Positions 26,527-34,436 of a DNA stretch of 64,000 bases are shown here, piece after piece. The notes beneath the pieces were generated by a model. It worked only from the letters and a program-made list of their open reading frames with translations, searched no databases and was not told the origin of the DNA. This DNA is from JACVRW01 sp963826165 (GTDB taxonomy: Bacteria > Actinomycetota > Thermoleophilia > Solirubrobacterales > Thermoleophilaceae), in the NCBI GenBank assembly GCA_963826165.1, contig CAWGWC010000007.1, positions 434,001 to 498,000 on the forward strand, read 5' to 3'. The position numbers and the translations under genes were made by a program. Numbering within the stretch: position 1 is the first letter of the stretch; the number at the start of each line of letters is the position of its first letter.

Positions 26527-28308
26527 GTGACCGTCCGCGGGCGCCTGACTCTGCTGCTGGTCGCACTCGCCGCGCTGCTCGGCGTCGCCTCGTCCGCGTC
26601 GGGTGCGCCGGCGCTCGGCCGGTGGGAGGCGACGCGGGCCGATGGGCGAGGGCTCACCTTCACGGTGGTACGCACCGCGTTCGGCACCGCGATCCGCGAT
26701 GTCGCCGGGCACTGCCCGAACAGCGTCGAAGGAAGGAACGGCACTACCTCGAGCTACGAGCCGCGGTCCGGCCCGCCGGGCGACCGCACGCCGACCCTCA
26801 ACCCGGTCGACGCGCGAGGACGGATCCGCGCGGTCGTCCGGCCGCGGTTCTTCGATCCTCTCCAAGGGCGCCTGGGCCGGTGGCGCGGGACCGTCAGGCT
26901 CAAGAACTCATGGTACGACCGTCGCCCCATCGACTCGTGCGACCTCTTCAGGCGCCTTGCCTTCGACGTGCGCCACGTCGATTCCGTTCCCGTCAGCAGC
27001 GGGGTCTGGGCCGCGACCGGACCGGTCCTGCTCCGGCGGTCGATCATCGGTCCTCCGGTTCCGGTGCGCTCGGTGCTGGTCTTCCGCGTCGGTGGAGGCG
27101 GCGCGATGGTCGCCGACAGCGAGGGGGAGTTGTGGGGCGAGCGCCCGGCGAGGGTCGCCAGGACGGAGTGCTCGATCGAAGGCGACAAACTGATGCGCGG
27201 CCGGGTCCGCCCGGATGGCTCGTTCACACTCGTCCGCCAGAGCGGCTTCAGGTATGTGCTCGACGGCCGCTTCACCAGCGCGACGTCGGTGAGCGCCGTC
27301 TTTTCGGCGCCGACGCCCGGCTGCGGGATCGGGTCGCCGATCTCCGGTCAGCTGATCTGGCCCGACGCGGGGAACGCGCTCGCTCCCGGCCAGACCGAGC
27401 CGGTCGTCGAGTACGTCGCCCTCGGCGACTCCTACGCCTCGGGCGAGGGCGTCGACCCGTACACCTCAGACACGAAGAAGCGCTTCGGTTGCCATCGATC
27501 CACGCGCGCGTACTCCGAGCTCGTGCGGGCGACGGGCGTCACCCTCCGGCGCCGCTCCTTCGCCTGCAGCGGCGCCGTCACCGCGAACGTCGGCCTCCTT
27601 GGCAGCGACGGCTCGATCACCGGGAAGATCCAACGGACCTCAGAAGGCGCGATTCAGCTGGACCGTCTGACCGAGGCGGACTGGCGTCAGGTCGGCCTCG
27701 TCACGATCACGATCGGCGGCAACGACGCCCGGTTCGAGCCGGTGCTCGCCGAGTGCACTGTCGTGGCGTGCGAGCGCGGGAGGCGCGCCGAGCGCATCGA
27801 GCGGCGGGTGACGAACCTGCTTCCCTCGTTCCTGGCGCGGACGTACGCAGCAATCGCGCGCCGCGCACCGCAGGCGACGGTCGTCGTCGTGGGTTATCCC
27901 AGGCTCTTCCCGGGGCCTGGCCAGGCGCAGCCATGGTGCTTCGCCAACAAGCTGCCCCGCGTACGCCAGCTCTTCCTCAACCGGGTATCAAGTCAACTGC
28001 GCGACGTCATCGCCCGACGGACACGGCGGGCCGGCTTCTTCTTCCTCGACGTCGCGCCCACGTTCGCCGGCCACGAGCCATGCGGGCCGAAGGACGATTG
28101 GATCTTCGGCCTCAGCCGCGGGCTCGACCGCGGGGTGGTCAGCGTCAAGTCCTACCACCCCAACCGCGACGGTCAGGAGGGCTACGCCCGAGCGCTGCGG
28201 CGCTTTCTCTCCTGCGTCGTCACCAGCGGCGCCGCCTTGCAGGCCGACGGCCTGCCCGCCAACCCGGGCCCCGGCCGGGCCGCGCCCGCGGGCTGCACGC
28301 CGAACTAG
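26527..28308 (+). CDS. Secreted SGNH/GDSL hydrolase with N-terminal beta domain
   Basis: 593 residues. GTG 26527 begins a clean signal peptide (LTLLLVALAALLGVASSASG). An N-terminal ~280-residue region, Arg-rich with paired cysteines, resembles repeats found only in this group. The hydrolase starts near 300: block I GDSYASGEG, block III TIGGND, and block V SYHPNRDG giving Ser, Asn and His. The SEST-type esterase/lipase fold is clear; an exported lipid or polymer esterase is likely. The substrate is unknown. Confidence 0.87.
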   Translation: MTVRGRLTLLLVALAALLGVASSASGAPALGRWEATRADGRGLTFTVVRTAFGTAIRDVAGHCPNSVEGRNGTTSSYEPRSGPPGDRTPTLNPVDARGRIRAVVRPRFFDPLQGRLGRWRGTVRLKNSWYDRRPIDSCDLFRRLAFDVRHVDSVPVSSGVWAATGPVLLRRSIIGPPVPVRSVLVFRVGGGGAMVADSEGELWGERPARVARTECSIEGDKLMRGRVRPDGSFTLVRQSGFRYVLDGRFTSATSVSAVFSAPTPGCGIGSPISGQLIWPDAGNALAPGQTEPVVEYVALGDSYASGEGVDPYTSDTKKRFGCHRSTRAYSELVRATGVTLRRRSFACSGAVTANVGLLGSDGSITGKIQRTSEGAIQLDRLTEADWRQVGLVTITIGGNDARFEPVLAECTVVACERGRRAERIERRVTNLLPSFLARTYAAIARRAPQATVVVVGYPRLFPGPGQAQPWCFANKLPRVRQLFLNRVSSQLRDVIARRTRRAGFFFLDVAPTFAGHEPCGPKDDWIFGLSRGLDRGVVSVKSYHPNRDGQEGYARALRRFLSCVVTSGAALQADGLPANPGPGRAAPAGCTPN

Positions 28309-28331
28309 AAGAGTGCGGGCGCTCGGCGCCA

Positions 28332-28337
28332 TACTCT
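28332..28337 (+). promoter_or_regulatory. -10 element TACTCT for the small VOC gene
   Basis: Lies 4 bases before ATG 28342, closer than the others in this window. Confidence 0.3.
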
Positions 28338-28341
28338 GCCC

Positions 28342-28680
28342 ATGCCCGCGCCCCTGATCGAGTTTCCAGCCGACGATCCCGATCGCGCCCGCGGGTTCTG
28401 GCACGGAGTCCTCGGGGTCACCCTCGCGCCACGGCCCGCCGCGGCCGGATCCGGGTGGCAGACCGACACCGACGGCCTGCGCCTCGGTGTTCACGAGCGT
28501 GGGCCGGGCCCCGGCGACACCGCCTCCCTGCCCTACTTCACCGTCGCCGACCTGGCCACGACACTCGAGCGCGTTCGCGAGCTCGGCGGCTCGATCATCC
28601 ATCCCGGCGATCGATGGGCGGTGTGCCGGGACTCCGAAGGCAACCCGTTCGCGCTGGCCGCCACCCTGGCACCCCGTTAG
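28342..28680 (+). CDS. VOC (glyoxalase/bleomycin resistance fold) protein
   Basis: 112 residues, one paired beta-alpha-beta-beta-beta unit set: IEFPADDPDRARGFWHGVLG starts the first half, and YFTVADLATTLERVRELGG with CRDSEGNPFALA the second. Candidate metal ligands are few, as in many VOC proteins of unknown substrate. There is no ribosome-binding site. Confidence 0.8.
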   Translation: MPAPLIEFPADDPDRARGFWHGVLGVTLAPRPAAAGSGWQTDTDGLRLGVHERGPGPGDTASLPYFTVADLATTLERVRELGGSIIHPGDRWAVCRDSEGNPFALAATLAPR

Positions 28681-28755
28681 GTAAGCCCGGCTCGATCGCT
28701 GTCCCCGCATGGCGCCGGGTGATGAGTTTTTCGGCCGCCCGCCGTCACACCCACC

Positions 28756-29742
28756 ATGAGCTCCATCACCGACAACCTCCGGTCGCTCGATGAGCAGGCC
28801 TTCGGCGACCGCGTCGAGCCGCACCGCCGCGAGTTGCACGTCCACTGCTACCGCCTGCTCGGGTCGTTCGAGGAGGCCGAGGACCTCGTCCAGGAGGCGT
28901 TCCTGCGCGCGTGGCGCCGGCGCGAGACGTACGAGGGCCGCGCGTCGGTTCGCGCGTGGCTGTACCGGATCGCGACGAACGCCTGCCTTGACGCGCTCGA
29001 CAAGCGCCCGCGGCGCCCGAGCGCGAGCGGCGAGGTCGCGTGGCTGCAGCCCTATCCCGACGAGCTCCTCGAGCAGCTGCCCGACCGGCGCGAGGGCCCG
29101 GAGGACGTGACGCTCGCCAAGGAGACCGTCGAGCTGGCGTTCATCGCCGCGATCCAGCACCTCGCGCCGCTGCCGCGGGCCGTGCTCGTGCTGCGCGACG
29201 TCCTCGGCTGCTCGGCGAAGGAGACCGCGCGGCTGCTCGAGACGACAGAGGCGTCGGTGAACTCTGCGCTCCAGCGCGCGCGGGCTGGGTTGCGGGAGCG
29301 CCTGCCCGAGGACCGCGAGGCGTGGCAAGACGCCGCCGAGCCGACCGCCGCCGGGCGGGAGCTGCTCGCCCGCTACGTCGAGTGCAGCGAGCGCGCCGAC
29401 GCCGAGGGCCTGGCCGCGCTCATGCACGAGGACGTCCGCTTCTCGATGCCGCCCACGCCCGGCGTCTGGACCGGCCGAAGCGCGGTCGTGCAGGGTTGGA
29501 TCGACGGCGGGTTCGGATCGGAGGCGTTCGGCAGCTTGCGGTGCGTGGTCACCCGCGCCAACGGTCAGCCCGCGGTCGCGGGCTACGTGCGCAAGCCGGG
29601 CGACGCCGCGTACGAACCGCTGGCGATCGACCTCCTGCGGGTGCAGGACGGGGTCGTGACCGAGATCGTCACCTTCCCCCGCGCGGTGTTCGAGCACTTC
29701 GACCTGCCGGCCACGCTCAGCGCGGCGGGCGGTACGCGATGA
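28756..29742 (+). CDS. ECF-type sigma factor with SnoaL-like C-terminal domain (SigX5/SigG-like)
   Basis: 328 residues. Sigma region 2 is present (HVHCYRLLGSFEEAEDLVQEAFLRAWRR), quoted here only for its first part, with WLYRIATNACLD. Region 4 is LPRAVLVLRDVLGCSAKETARL with a helix-turn-helix near 180. The last ~120 residues form an NTF2/SnoaL-like domain (ARYVECSERADAEGLAALMHEDV; WTGRSAVVQGWI) that in this subfamily replaces a separate anti-sigma factor. Its stop overlaps the MBL-enzyme start as ATGA, so the two are coupled. Confidence 0.92.
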   Translation: MSSITDNLRSLDEQAFGDRVEPHRRELHVHCYRLLGSFEEAEDLVQEAFLRAWRRRETYEGRASVRAWLYRIATNACLDALDKRPRRPSASGEVAWLQPYPDELLEQLPDRREGPEDVTLAKETVELAFIAAIQHLAPLPRAVLVLRDVLGCSAKETARLLETTEASVNSALQRARAGLRERLPEDREAWQDAAEPTAAGRELLARYVECSERADAEGLAALMHEDVRFSMPPTPGVWTGRSAVVQGWIDGGFGSEAFGSLRCVVTRANGQPAVAGYVRKPGDAAYEPLAIDLLRVQDGVVTEIVTFPRAVFEHFDLPATLSAAGGTR

Positions 29743-30362
29743 ACGCCCCCGCCTCGATCACCATCACGCCAGTCTTCGTTGCCGACCTTTCCGTCGAGGG
29801 CGAGCGGATGCCGGTCTACGTGCACGTCATCGACCATCCCGATGCGCGCGTGCTGGTGGACACCGGCATGACGGAGCTGCACCCGGCGATGGCCGACATG
29901 GATCCCCGCCTCAAGCCGCTGAGCGAGCAGGACTTCGATCTCGCCGGCATCGACATCGTCGTCAACACACACCTGCACGCCGACCACTGCGGCGGCAACC
30001 ACCTCTTTGCCGGCAAGCCGATCTACGTCCAGCGTCGGGAGCTCGACGACGCGCGCAGCGAGGACGACTACACCATTCGCGAGTGGGTCGAGGCGCCCGG
30101 CGTGCGGTACGTGCCGGTCGACGGCGAGCACGAGCTGCTGCCCGGGCTTCGACTCGTCCCGGCGCCGGGCCACACACGCGGCATGCAGATGGTCGTCGTC
30201 GAGACCGACGGGCGCCCGGTCATCGTCGGCGGCGACGTGGCGGTGTGGTTCGGCGAGTTCGACGAGCCGCCCACCGAAGGCCGGCAGCGGGTCCTTGCGC
30301 TCGACCCCGAGCTCGTCTGGCTCACGCACGAGCGCGAGCCATGGCGACCCCGTTCCGTCTAA
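29739..30362 (+). CDS. MBL-fold metallo-hydrolase, lactonase-like
   Basis: 207 residues from the ATG of an ATGA overlap with the sigma-factor gene. Metal motif THLHADHCGG (HxHxDH), then PAPGHTRG and a GGDVAVWF aspartate, give a two-metal site as in quorum-quenching lactonases and glyoxalase II. The 207-residue length is slightly short at the C-terminus, where the chain ends RPRSV after LTHEREPW. Lactone or thioester hydrolysis is likely; regulation by the coupled sigma factor is inferred from position. Confidence 0.88.
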   Translation: MNAPASITITPVFVADLSVEGERMPVYVHVIDHPDARVLVDTGMTELHPAMADMDPRLKPLSEQDFDLAGIDIVVNTHLHADHCGGNHLFAGKPIYVQRRELDDARSEDDYTIREWVEAPGVRYVPVDGEHELLPGLRLVPAPGHTRGMQMVVVETDGRPVIVGGDVAVWFGEFDEPPTEGRQRVLALDPELVWLTHEREPWRPRSV

Positions 30363-30940
30363 GCGACGTCGGCAGACCGTCCGCATCGCGAGCATGACAC
30401 TTCCAGCACGACGCTCGCTGAAGGTCACGCACACCTACCGCAGCGCCCGCATTGGAAGCGGCCGATAACAACTACGACGTCGTGTACGTATACATACGCA
30501 CCGAGGCGTTCGTAGGCCGCGGCCGTACCCCCAGTTTCGGGTGTGGCCTGGACAAGCAGACGCGCTTCCACACGCAAACCGGCTAGGCACCACCGACGCG
30601 CGTGGCTTGGCCCGCGTCCACCAGCGTTTCCGCGGCAGGCCGCTCAGCCGCTACCGCGTACGAGACTTCTGCTCGTCGCGCAAAGCGGGAGCGGCAAAGC
30701 TCTTCATAGAGCGTTCGCCAGGGGACCGAGGCTGAGGGAGGACATGTGGCGTGCGGCGGGCGTAGTGGTCGGGTGAGGGCCGCGGTTTCGTAATGGCTGT
30801 GCTTGCCGTGGCCCGATTCGTCCCTACGAGCGACGCTCCCAACGTCCAGCAATATCGCTTGGCGGCCTGAGCTAGTCAGCCTGAGTTCCGTCCGCTCGGA
30901 TCGGCGGGAACCGCGTCTGTACCTCTGCCGACCGTTCGGA
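30363..30940. other. Long non-coding stretch upstream of the nitric oxide reductase gene
   Basis: Nearly 600 bases with no convincing gene. Short frames on both strands (for example 30583-30852 minus) lack ribosome sites and recognisable sequence. Around 30470-30500 an AT-richer island includes the palindromes ACGACGTCGT and GTATAC. I see no FNR-, NsrR- or NnrR-like box. The base composition is more mixed than in the flanking genes, so decayed sequence is possible. Confidence 0.4.
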
Positions 30941-30946
30941 TAGTTT
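30941..30946 (+). promoter_or_regulatory. -10-like element TAGTTT for norZ
   Basis: Lies 10 bases before ATG 30957. Confidence 0.4.
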
Positions 30947-30956
30947 GGCGGCGGCG

Positions 30957-33338
30957 ATGCGCCTCGCCTTCGGCGCGTCGAGAGCTCTGAACGAGGGGGT
31001 GGTGGTGGAGCATCAGCGACGTGAGCTGCTGATCTCGAAGGGCTGGGTCCAGGCGGCGATCCTGGTCACTCTTGTCGGGTTCTTCATTCTCGGGCTGCTC
31101 GCCTATCGGACCTACACGGAGCAGCCTCCGGTGCCCGAGCGCGTCATGGACGGGCAGGGCCGGGTGCTCTACACGGGGAGGGACGTCTCCAAGGGCCAGC
31201 AGGTGTTCCTGCACAACGGCTTGATGGAGTACGGGTCGGCGTTCGGCCACGGCGCGTACCTGGGCCCCGACTTCACCGCGGACTACCTGCGTAGGGCTTC
31301 GAATATGGTCAAGCGTTCCTACGGTGGAGCGCAGTCGGACTCCGCCGGCCGCCGGACTATCGAGGACTTCCGGACGAACCGGTACGACGAGGACTCCGGG
31401 ACGCTCACGCTGACCCGCCCGCAGGCTGTCGCGTTCCGAACCCTGGTCGGTCACTACACCCGTTTCTTCTCCGCCCCGGACACACGACACGGCCTGCGCC
31501 CCGATGCCATAACCGACCGCACGGAGCTGAAGCAACTCACAGCGTTCTTCGCATGGACCGCGTGGGCCGGCGCGACCAACCGCCCCGGTCACAACTACTC
31601 GTACACGAACAACTGGCCGCCGGAGCCACGGGTGGACAACAAACCGACCGCGAACGTGATCGTCTGGTCGGTGCTGTCGCTCACCGCGCTGCTCGGGGGC
31701 ATCGGCCTTCTGTTCGCGGCGTTCGGGCGCTGGGGCCGGAGACTCGGCTGGCACGGCCGCGAGCAGGCGACGCTCTCGTTCCGTCCGCCCGGCGCGGTGG
31801 CTCTGACCCCGGCGCAGCGGGCCACGGCCTGGTTCTTCTTCGTGATGGCTGCCCTGTTCTTGATTCAGACCTTCGTGGGGGCCGCCTCACAGCACTACCG
31901 GACCGAGATCGACAGCTTCTTCGGCTTCGACCTCGCCGAGATATTCCCGTACAACCTGATGCGCACCTGGCACGTCCAGCTCGCGCTCCTCTGGGTCTCC
32001 ACCTCGTTCGTGGCCGCGGGCATCTTCCTGGCCCCGATGATCGCCCGGCGCGAGCCGAAGCATCAGGGCAAGCTCGCGTTCGCGCTGCTGGGGGCGCTAG
32101 CCGTCGTGGTGGTCGGCACGCTGGTCGGGTCCTTCCTCGGCGTGCACGGAGTGCTCGAGGACACTGCCTCCAACTGGTTCGGGCTCCAGGGCTTCGAGTA
32201 CCTGGACCTGGCCCGGCTCTGGCAGGTGCTGCTCGCGATCGGCCTGTTCGTGTGGGTGTTCATGCTCTACCGCGTCCTCCGAGTGCGGTTGAAGGGCGAG
32301 CACCCGGGCAACATGCCCTGGCTGTTCTTCCTGGCGGCCTGCGCGATCCCGGCCTTCTACGCGGTAGGCCTGCTCGCGCGCACCGGCGACAACTTCACGA
32401 CGACCGAGTTCTGGCGCTTCTGGGTGGTGCACCTCTGGGTCGAGGACTTCCTCGAGCTGTTCACGACGGTGATGGTGGCCTACATGTTCGTGCTGCTCGG
32501 GGTGGTACGGGAGCGAGTCGCGCTCGCGGTGGTCTTCCTCGACATCATTCTCTACTCCGTTGGTGGCGTGGTGGGCACGATGCACCACCTGTACTTCTCC
32601 GGGGAGCCGGCCGAGCACATGGCGCTGGGCGCCTTCTTCTCCGCGGCGGAGGTGATCCCGCTCACATTCCTGACCGTCGAGGCGTGGTCGTTCCTGCAGC
32701 TCGGGTCGGCACAGCAGTCGAGATCGGCTACGCCATTCCCGCACCGTTGGGCGGTGATGTTTCTCGTGGCGGTCGGTTTCTGGAACTTCGTCGGGGCCGG
32801 CATCTTCGGCTTCCTGATCAACCTGCCGATCGTCTCCTACTACGAGATCGGAACCGCGCTCACGGCCAACCACGGCCACGCCGCGATGATGGGCGTGTAC
32901 GGGATGCTCGCCCTCGGCCTCGCGCTGTTCTGCCTCCGCTACCTGATCCCGGAGGACAGGTGGCCCGACAGGTGGGCGAAGGTCTCGTTCTGGTCGGCCA
33001 ACATCGGGCTCGCGTGGATGTGCTTCGCGACGCTGCTGCCGCTCGGCATCCTGCAGCTGTACGAGTCCGTGAACCACGGCTACTTTGAGGCGCGCGAGCT
33101 CGAGTTCCTGACCAACGACACCAACAAGCTGATCGAGTGGCTGCGGCTGCCGGGTGACGTCATCTTCATCGTCGGTGGAGCCGTGCCCGCGCTCTACATC
33201 GCCTACGTCGGGATTCGCCATACCGTTACGCGGGTGACGCTCAACGAGCCGGAGGACATCCTGTTCACCGTGGTCGAGCAACCCGAGGGCGGCGAGACGC
33301 TCGACGAGGGGCAAGCCGCGGCGGCGAGGATCACGTGA
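30957..33338 (+). CDS. norZ: Quinol-dependent nitric oxide reductase (qNOR, NorZ-like)
   Basis: 793 residues, heme-copper oxidase superfamily. The N-terminal extracellular domain has the qNOR pattern without any CxxCH heme-c site (GQQVFLHNGLMEYGS; GHGAYLGPDFTADYL). About 14 membrane helices follow, with ligand histidines in MRTWHVQLALLW, VVHLWVEDFLELF, MHHLYFSGEP and NHGHAAMMGVYG, and glutamates that replace CuB-tyrosine features. It reduces NO to N2O with quinol electrons, giving nitrosative-stress protection or respiration. ATG 30957 is chosen; a GTG about 45 bases later is an alternative. The next gene is coupled by a GTGA overlap. Confidence 0.93.
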   Translation: MRLAFGASRALNEGVVVEHQRRELLISKGWVQAAILVTLVGFFILGLLAYRTYTEQPPVPERVMDGQGRVLYTGRDVSKGQQVFLHNGLMEYGSAFGHGAYLGPDFTADYLRRASNMVKRSYGGAQSDSAGRRTIEDFRTNRYDEDSGTLTLTRPQAVAFRTLVGHYTRFFSAPDTRHGLRPDAITDRTELKQLTAFFAWTAWAGATNRPGHNYSYTNNWPPEPRVDNKPTANVIVWSVLSLTALLGGIGLLFAAFGRWGRRLGWHGREQATLSFRPPGAVALTPAQRATAWFFFVMAALFLIQTFVGAASQHYRTEIDSFFGFDLAEIFPYNLMRTWHVQLALLWVSTSFVAAGIFLAPMIARREPKHQGKLAFALLGALAVVVVGTLVGSFLGVHGVLEDTASNWFGLQGFEYLDLARLWQVLLAIGLFVWVFMLYRVLRVRLKGEHPGNMPWLFFLAACAIPAFYAVGLLARTGDNFTTTEFWRFWVVHLWVEDFLELFTTVMVAYMFVLLGVVRERVALAVVFLDIILYSVGGVVGTMHHLYFSGEPAEHMALGAFFSAAEVIPLTFLTVEAWSFLQLGSAQQSRSATPFPHRWAVMFLVAVGFWNFVGAGIFGFLINLPIVSYYEIGTALTANHGHAAMMGVYGMLALGLALFCLRYLIPEDRWPDRWAKVSFWSANIGLAWMCFATLLPLGILQLYESVNHGYFEARELEFLTNDTNKLIEWLRLPGDVIFIVGGAVPALYIAYVGIRHTVTRVTLNEPEDILFTVVEQPEGGETLDEGQAAAARIT

Positions 33339-33949
33339 ACCCCGAGGTCCTGCTGGCGGCGGGATACGCTGCCCTGCTCACGTTCGGGGCGTTCATTCTC
33401 GAGTGGCTTTCGGCCCACACGCATCGGCGCTCGCTGCGCTACCGCACTGCGGGCTTCACATTTGACGAGACGCTTGATCACTGGGAGTGCCCGGAGGGCC
33501 AGCACCTGTGGCCTCAGGAGTTCGACCACGAGCGCCGGCTCGTGCGCTACCGCGCGAAGGCCCATGTCTGCAACGGCTGCCCGCGCAAGGATGCTTGCAC
33601 GGACTCCGACGGCGGCCGCGAGATCGTGCGGCCGCTGGACCCGTGGCCCCATTCGGAGGCCGGGCGCTTTCACCGGGCGATCTCCCTGATGATGATCGTG
33701 TTGAGCCTCATGATCCTGGCCGTCGAGGGCGTTCGTCACCACCAGCCCACGGAGGCGGTGTTGCTGCTGGCACTCTTTGCATTGGCGGCCCTCGCCGGCG
33801 GCTGGCTGCTGCGCGACTTCCGCTCGCACCCGGCACACTTCCCGGACACCACCGCCGCGCACGGCGTTGGGATGGCGGTCACAGGCGCGGACGGCCGCCG
33901 GACGCGAAGCCGATGGGGCTCGCAGAACCGAACGAGAGGTCGCGCATGA
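33335..33949 (+). CDS. Unknown Cys-rich membrane protein coupled to norZ
   Basis: 204 residues from a GTG overlapping the norZ TGA (GTGA). Hydrophobic segments lie at ~6-23, 116-131 and 140-158. Between the first two is a soluble loop with Cys52, Cys79, Cys82 and Cys88 (ECPEGQHL then CNGCPRKDAC). The Y/W-x-C-P-x-G...C-x2-C-P-x4-C pattern resembles the zinc-binding segment of IS1182-type transposases, but here it stands between membrane helices. Tight coupling suggests an accessory subunit or assembly/metal factor for qNOR. I know no named family. Confidence 0.75.
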   Translation: MNPEVLLAAGYAALLTFGAFILEWLSAHTHRRSLRYRTAGFTFDETLDHWECPEGQHLWPQEFDHERRLVRYRAKAHVCNGCPRKDACTDSDGGREIVRPLDPWPHSEAGRFHRAISLMMIVLSLMILAVEGVRHHQPTEAVLLLALFALAALAGGWLLRDFRSHPAHFPDTTAAHGVGMAVTGADGRRTRSRWGSQNRTRGRA

Positions 33950-34290
33950 TCTATCGGCAGCAGTCGTCGGCCTCGTCGTCGCCGGGACGTTCCTGGCCAG
34001 CGTCAGAATTGTGCGCGAGTACGAGCGAGCGGTGGTGTTCCGCCTCGGGCGTTTGGTGCCGCTGAGCGGCCGGGAGCTGGTGTTGCCTTCGCGTGGACCT
34101 GCGAACGGTCACGCTCACCATCCCACCGCAGCAGATATCCCCGGACAACGTGGCCGCCCGCCCGGCGCATCAGCACCAACTCTGCTGGGCCAACAGCACG
34201 GTGGGCGCGGGCTGCTCCGCAGGCAGGTGTCCGGGTGGGAACTTCTGCTTTCGCGTGCAAGCACCAGCGCCGGCCCGTTCACGTCTCATG
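33946..34290 (+). pseudogene. Decayed slipin/SPFH-domain (band 7) gene
   Basis: Slipin N-terminal sequence is recognisable in one frame from ~33951 (VVAGTFLASVRIVREYERA, then VVFRLGRLVP). The typical next blocks appear in a second frame at ~34093 (VDLRTVTLTIPPQ, then SPDNVAAR). The linking segment expected between GRLVP and VDLRTV is mostly gone, and after DNVAAR nothing recognisable follows. The ATG at 33946, overlapping the previous stop as ATGA, is out of frame with the body. Multiple frameshifts and a 3' truncation make it non-functional. An intact gene once completed the norZ operon. Confidence 0.75.
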
Positions 34291-34329
34291 TAGCGCTGGC
34301 TACCAATTCTCCGCCCCACCCGCGGGTGG

Positions 34330-34390
34330 CCGGCAAAGCACACTTTCGTGCCCCGAGCGAAGCGAGGGTGTGCGAAAGGAAATTTGCCGG
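34330..34390. repeat. Long imperfect hairpin
   Basis: CCGGCAAA (34330-34337) pairs with TTTGCCGG (34383-34390). Inside, CTTTCG pairs with CGAAAG and GCGAAGC forms an inner loop. It lies between the slipin remnant and the 3' end of the acyl-CoA dehydrogenase gene, so it may terminate either strand. Confidence 0.45.
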
Positions 34391-34391
34391 A

Positions 34392-34421
34392 CAGGACCCG
34401 CGGCCTAGGCGCCCGGTCCTG
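34392..34421 (-). terminator. Hairpin terminator candidate of the acyl-CoA dehydrogenase gene
   Basis: CAGGACC (34392-34398) pairs with GGTCCTG (34415-34421), with inner palindrome GCCTAGGC. It starts 16 bases beyond the stop at 34437. There is no T-run. Confidence 0.45.
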
Positions 34422-34436
34422 ACACGCAGAACGCCG

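Noticed and set aside
24044..26744. Long minus-strand frames opposite the monooxygenase and MFS genes
   Set aside because: They run antisense to clear genes, are rich in Arg, Pro, Ser and Gly, show no domain and arise from high G+C third positions.
26622..28793. 723-codon plus-strand frame overlapping the SGNH hydrolase gene
   Set aside because: Arg-rich shadow of the hydrolase frame, which has all family motifs and a signal peptide.
30583..30852. 89-codon minus-strand frame in the gap before norZ
   Set aside because: No ribosome site, no recognisable sequence and mixed composition; not distinguishable from chance.
33335..33949. Transposase remnant, because of the C-P-x-G / C-x2-C-P-x4-C segment
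   Set aside because: The frame is intact, flanked by membrane helices and coupled to norZ; no DDE catalytic region or terminal repeats are present.
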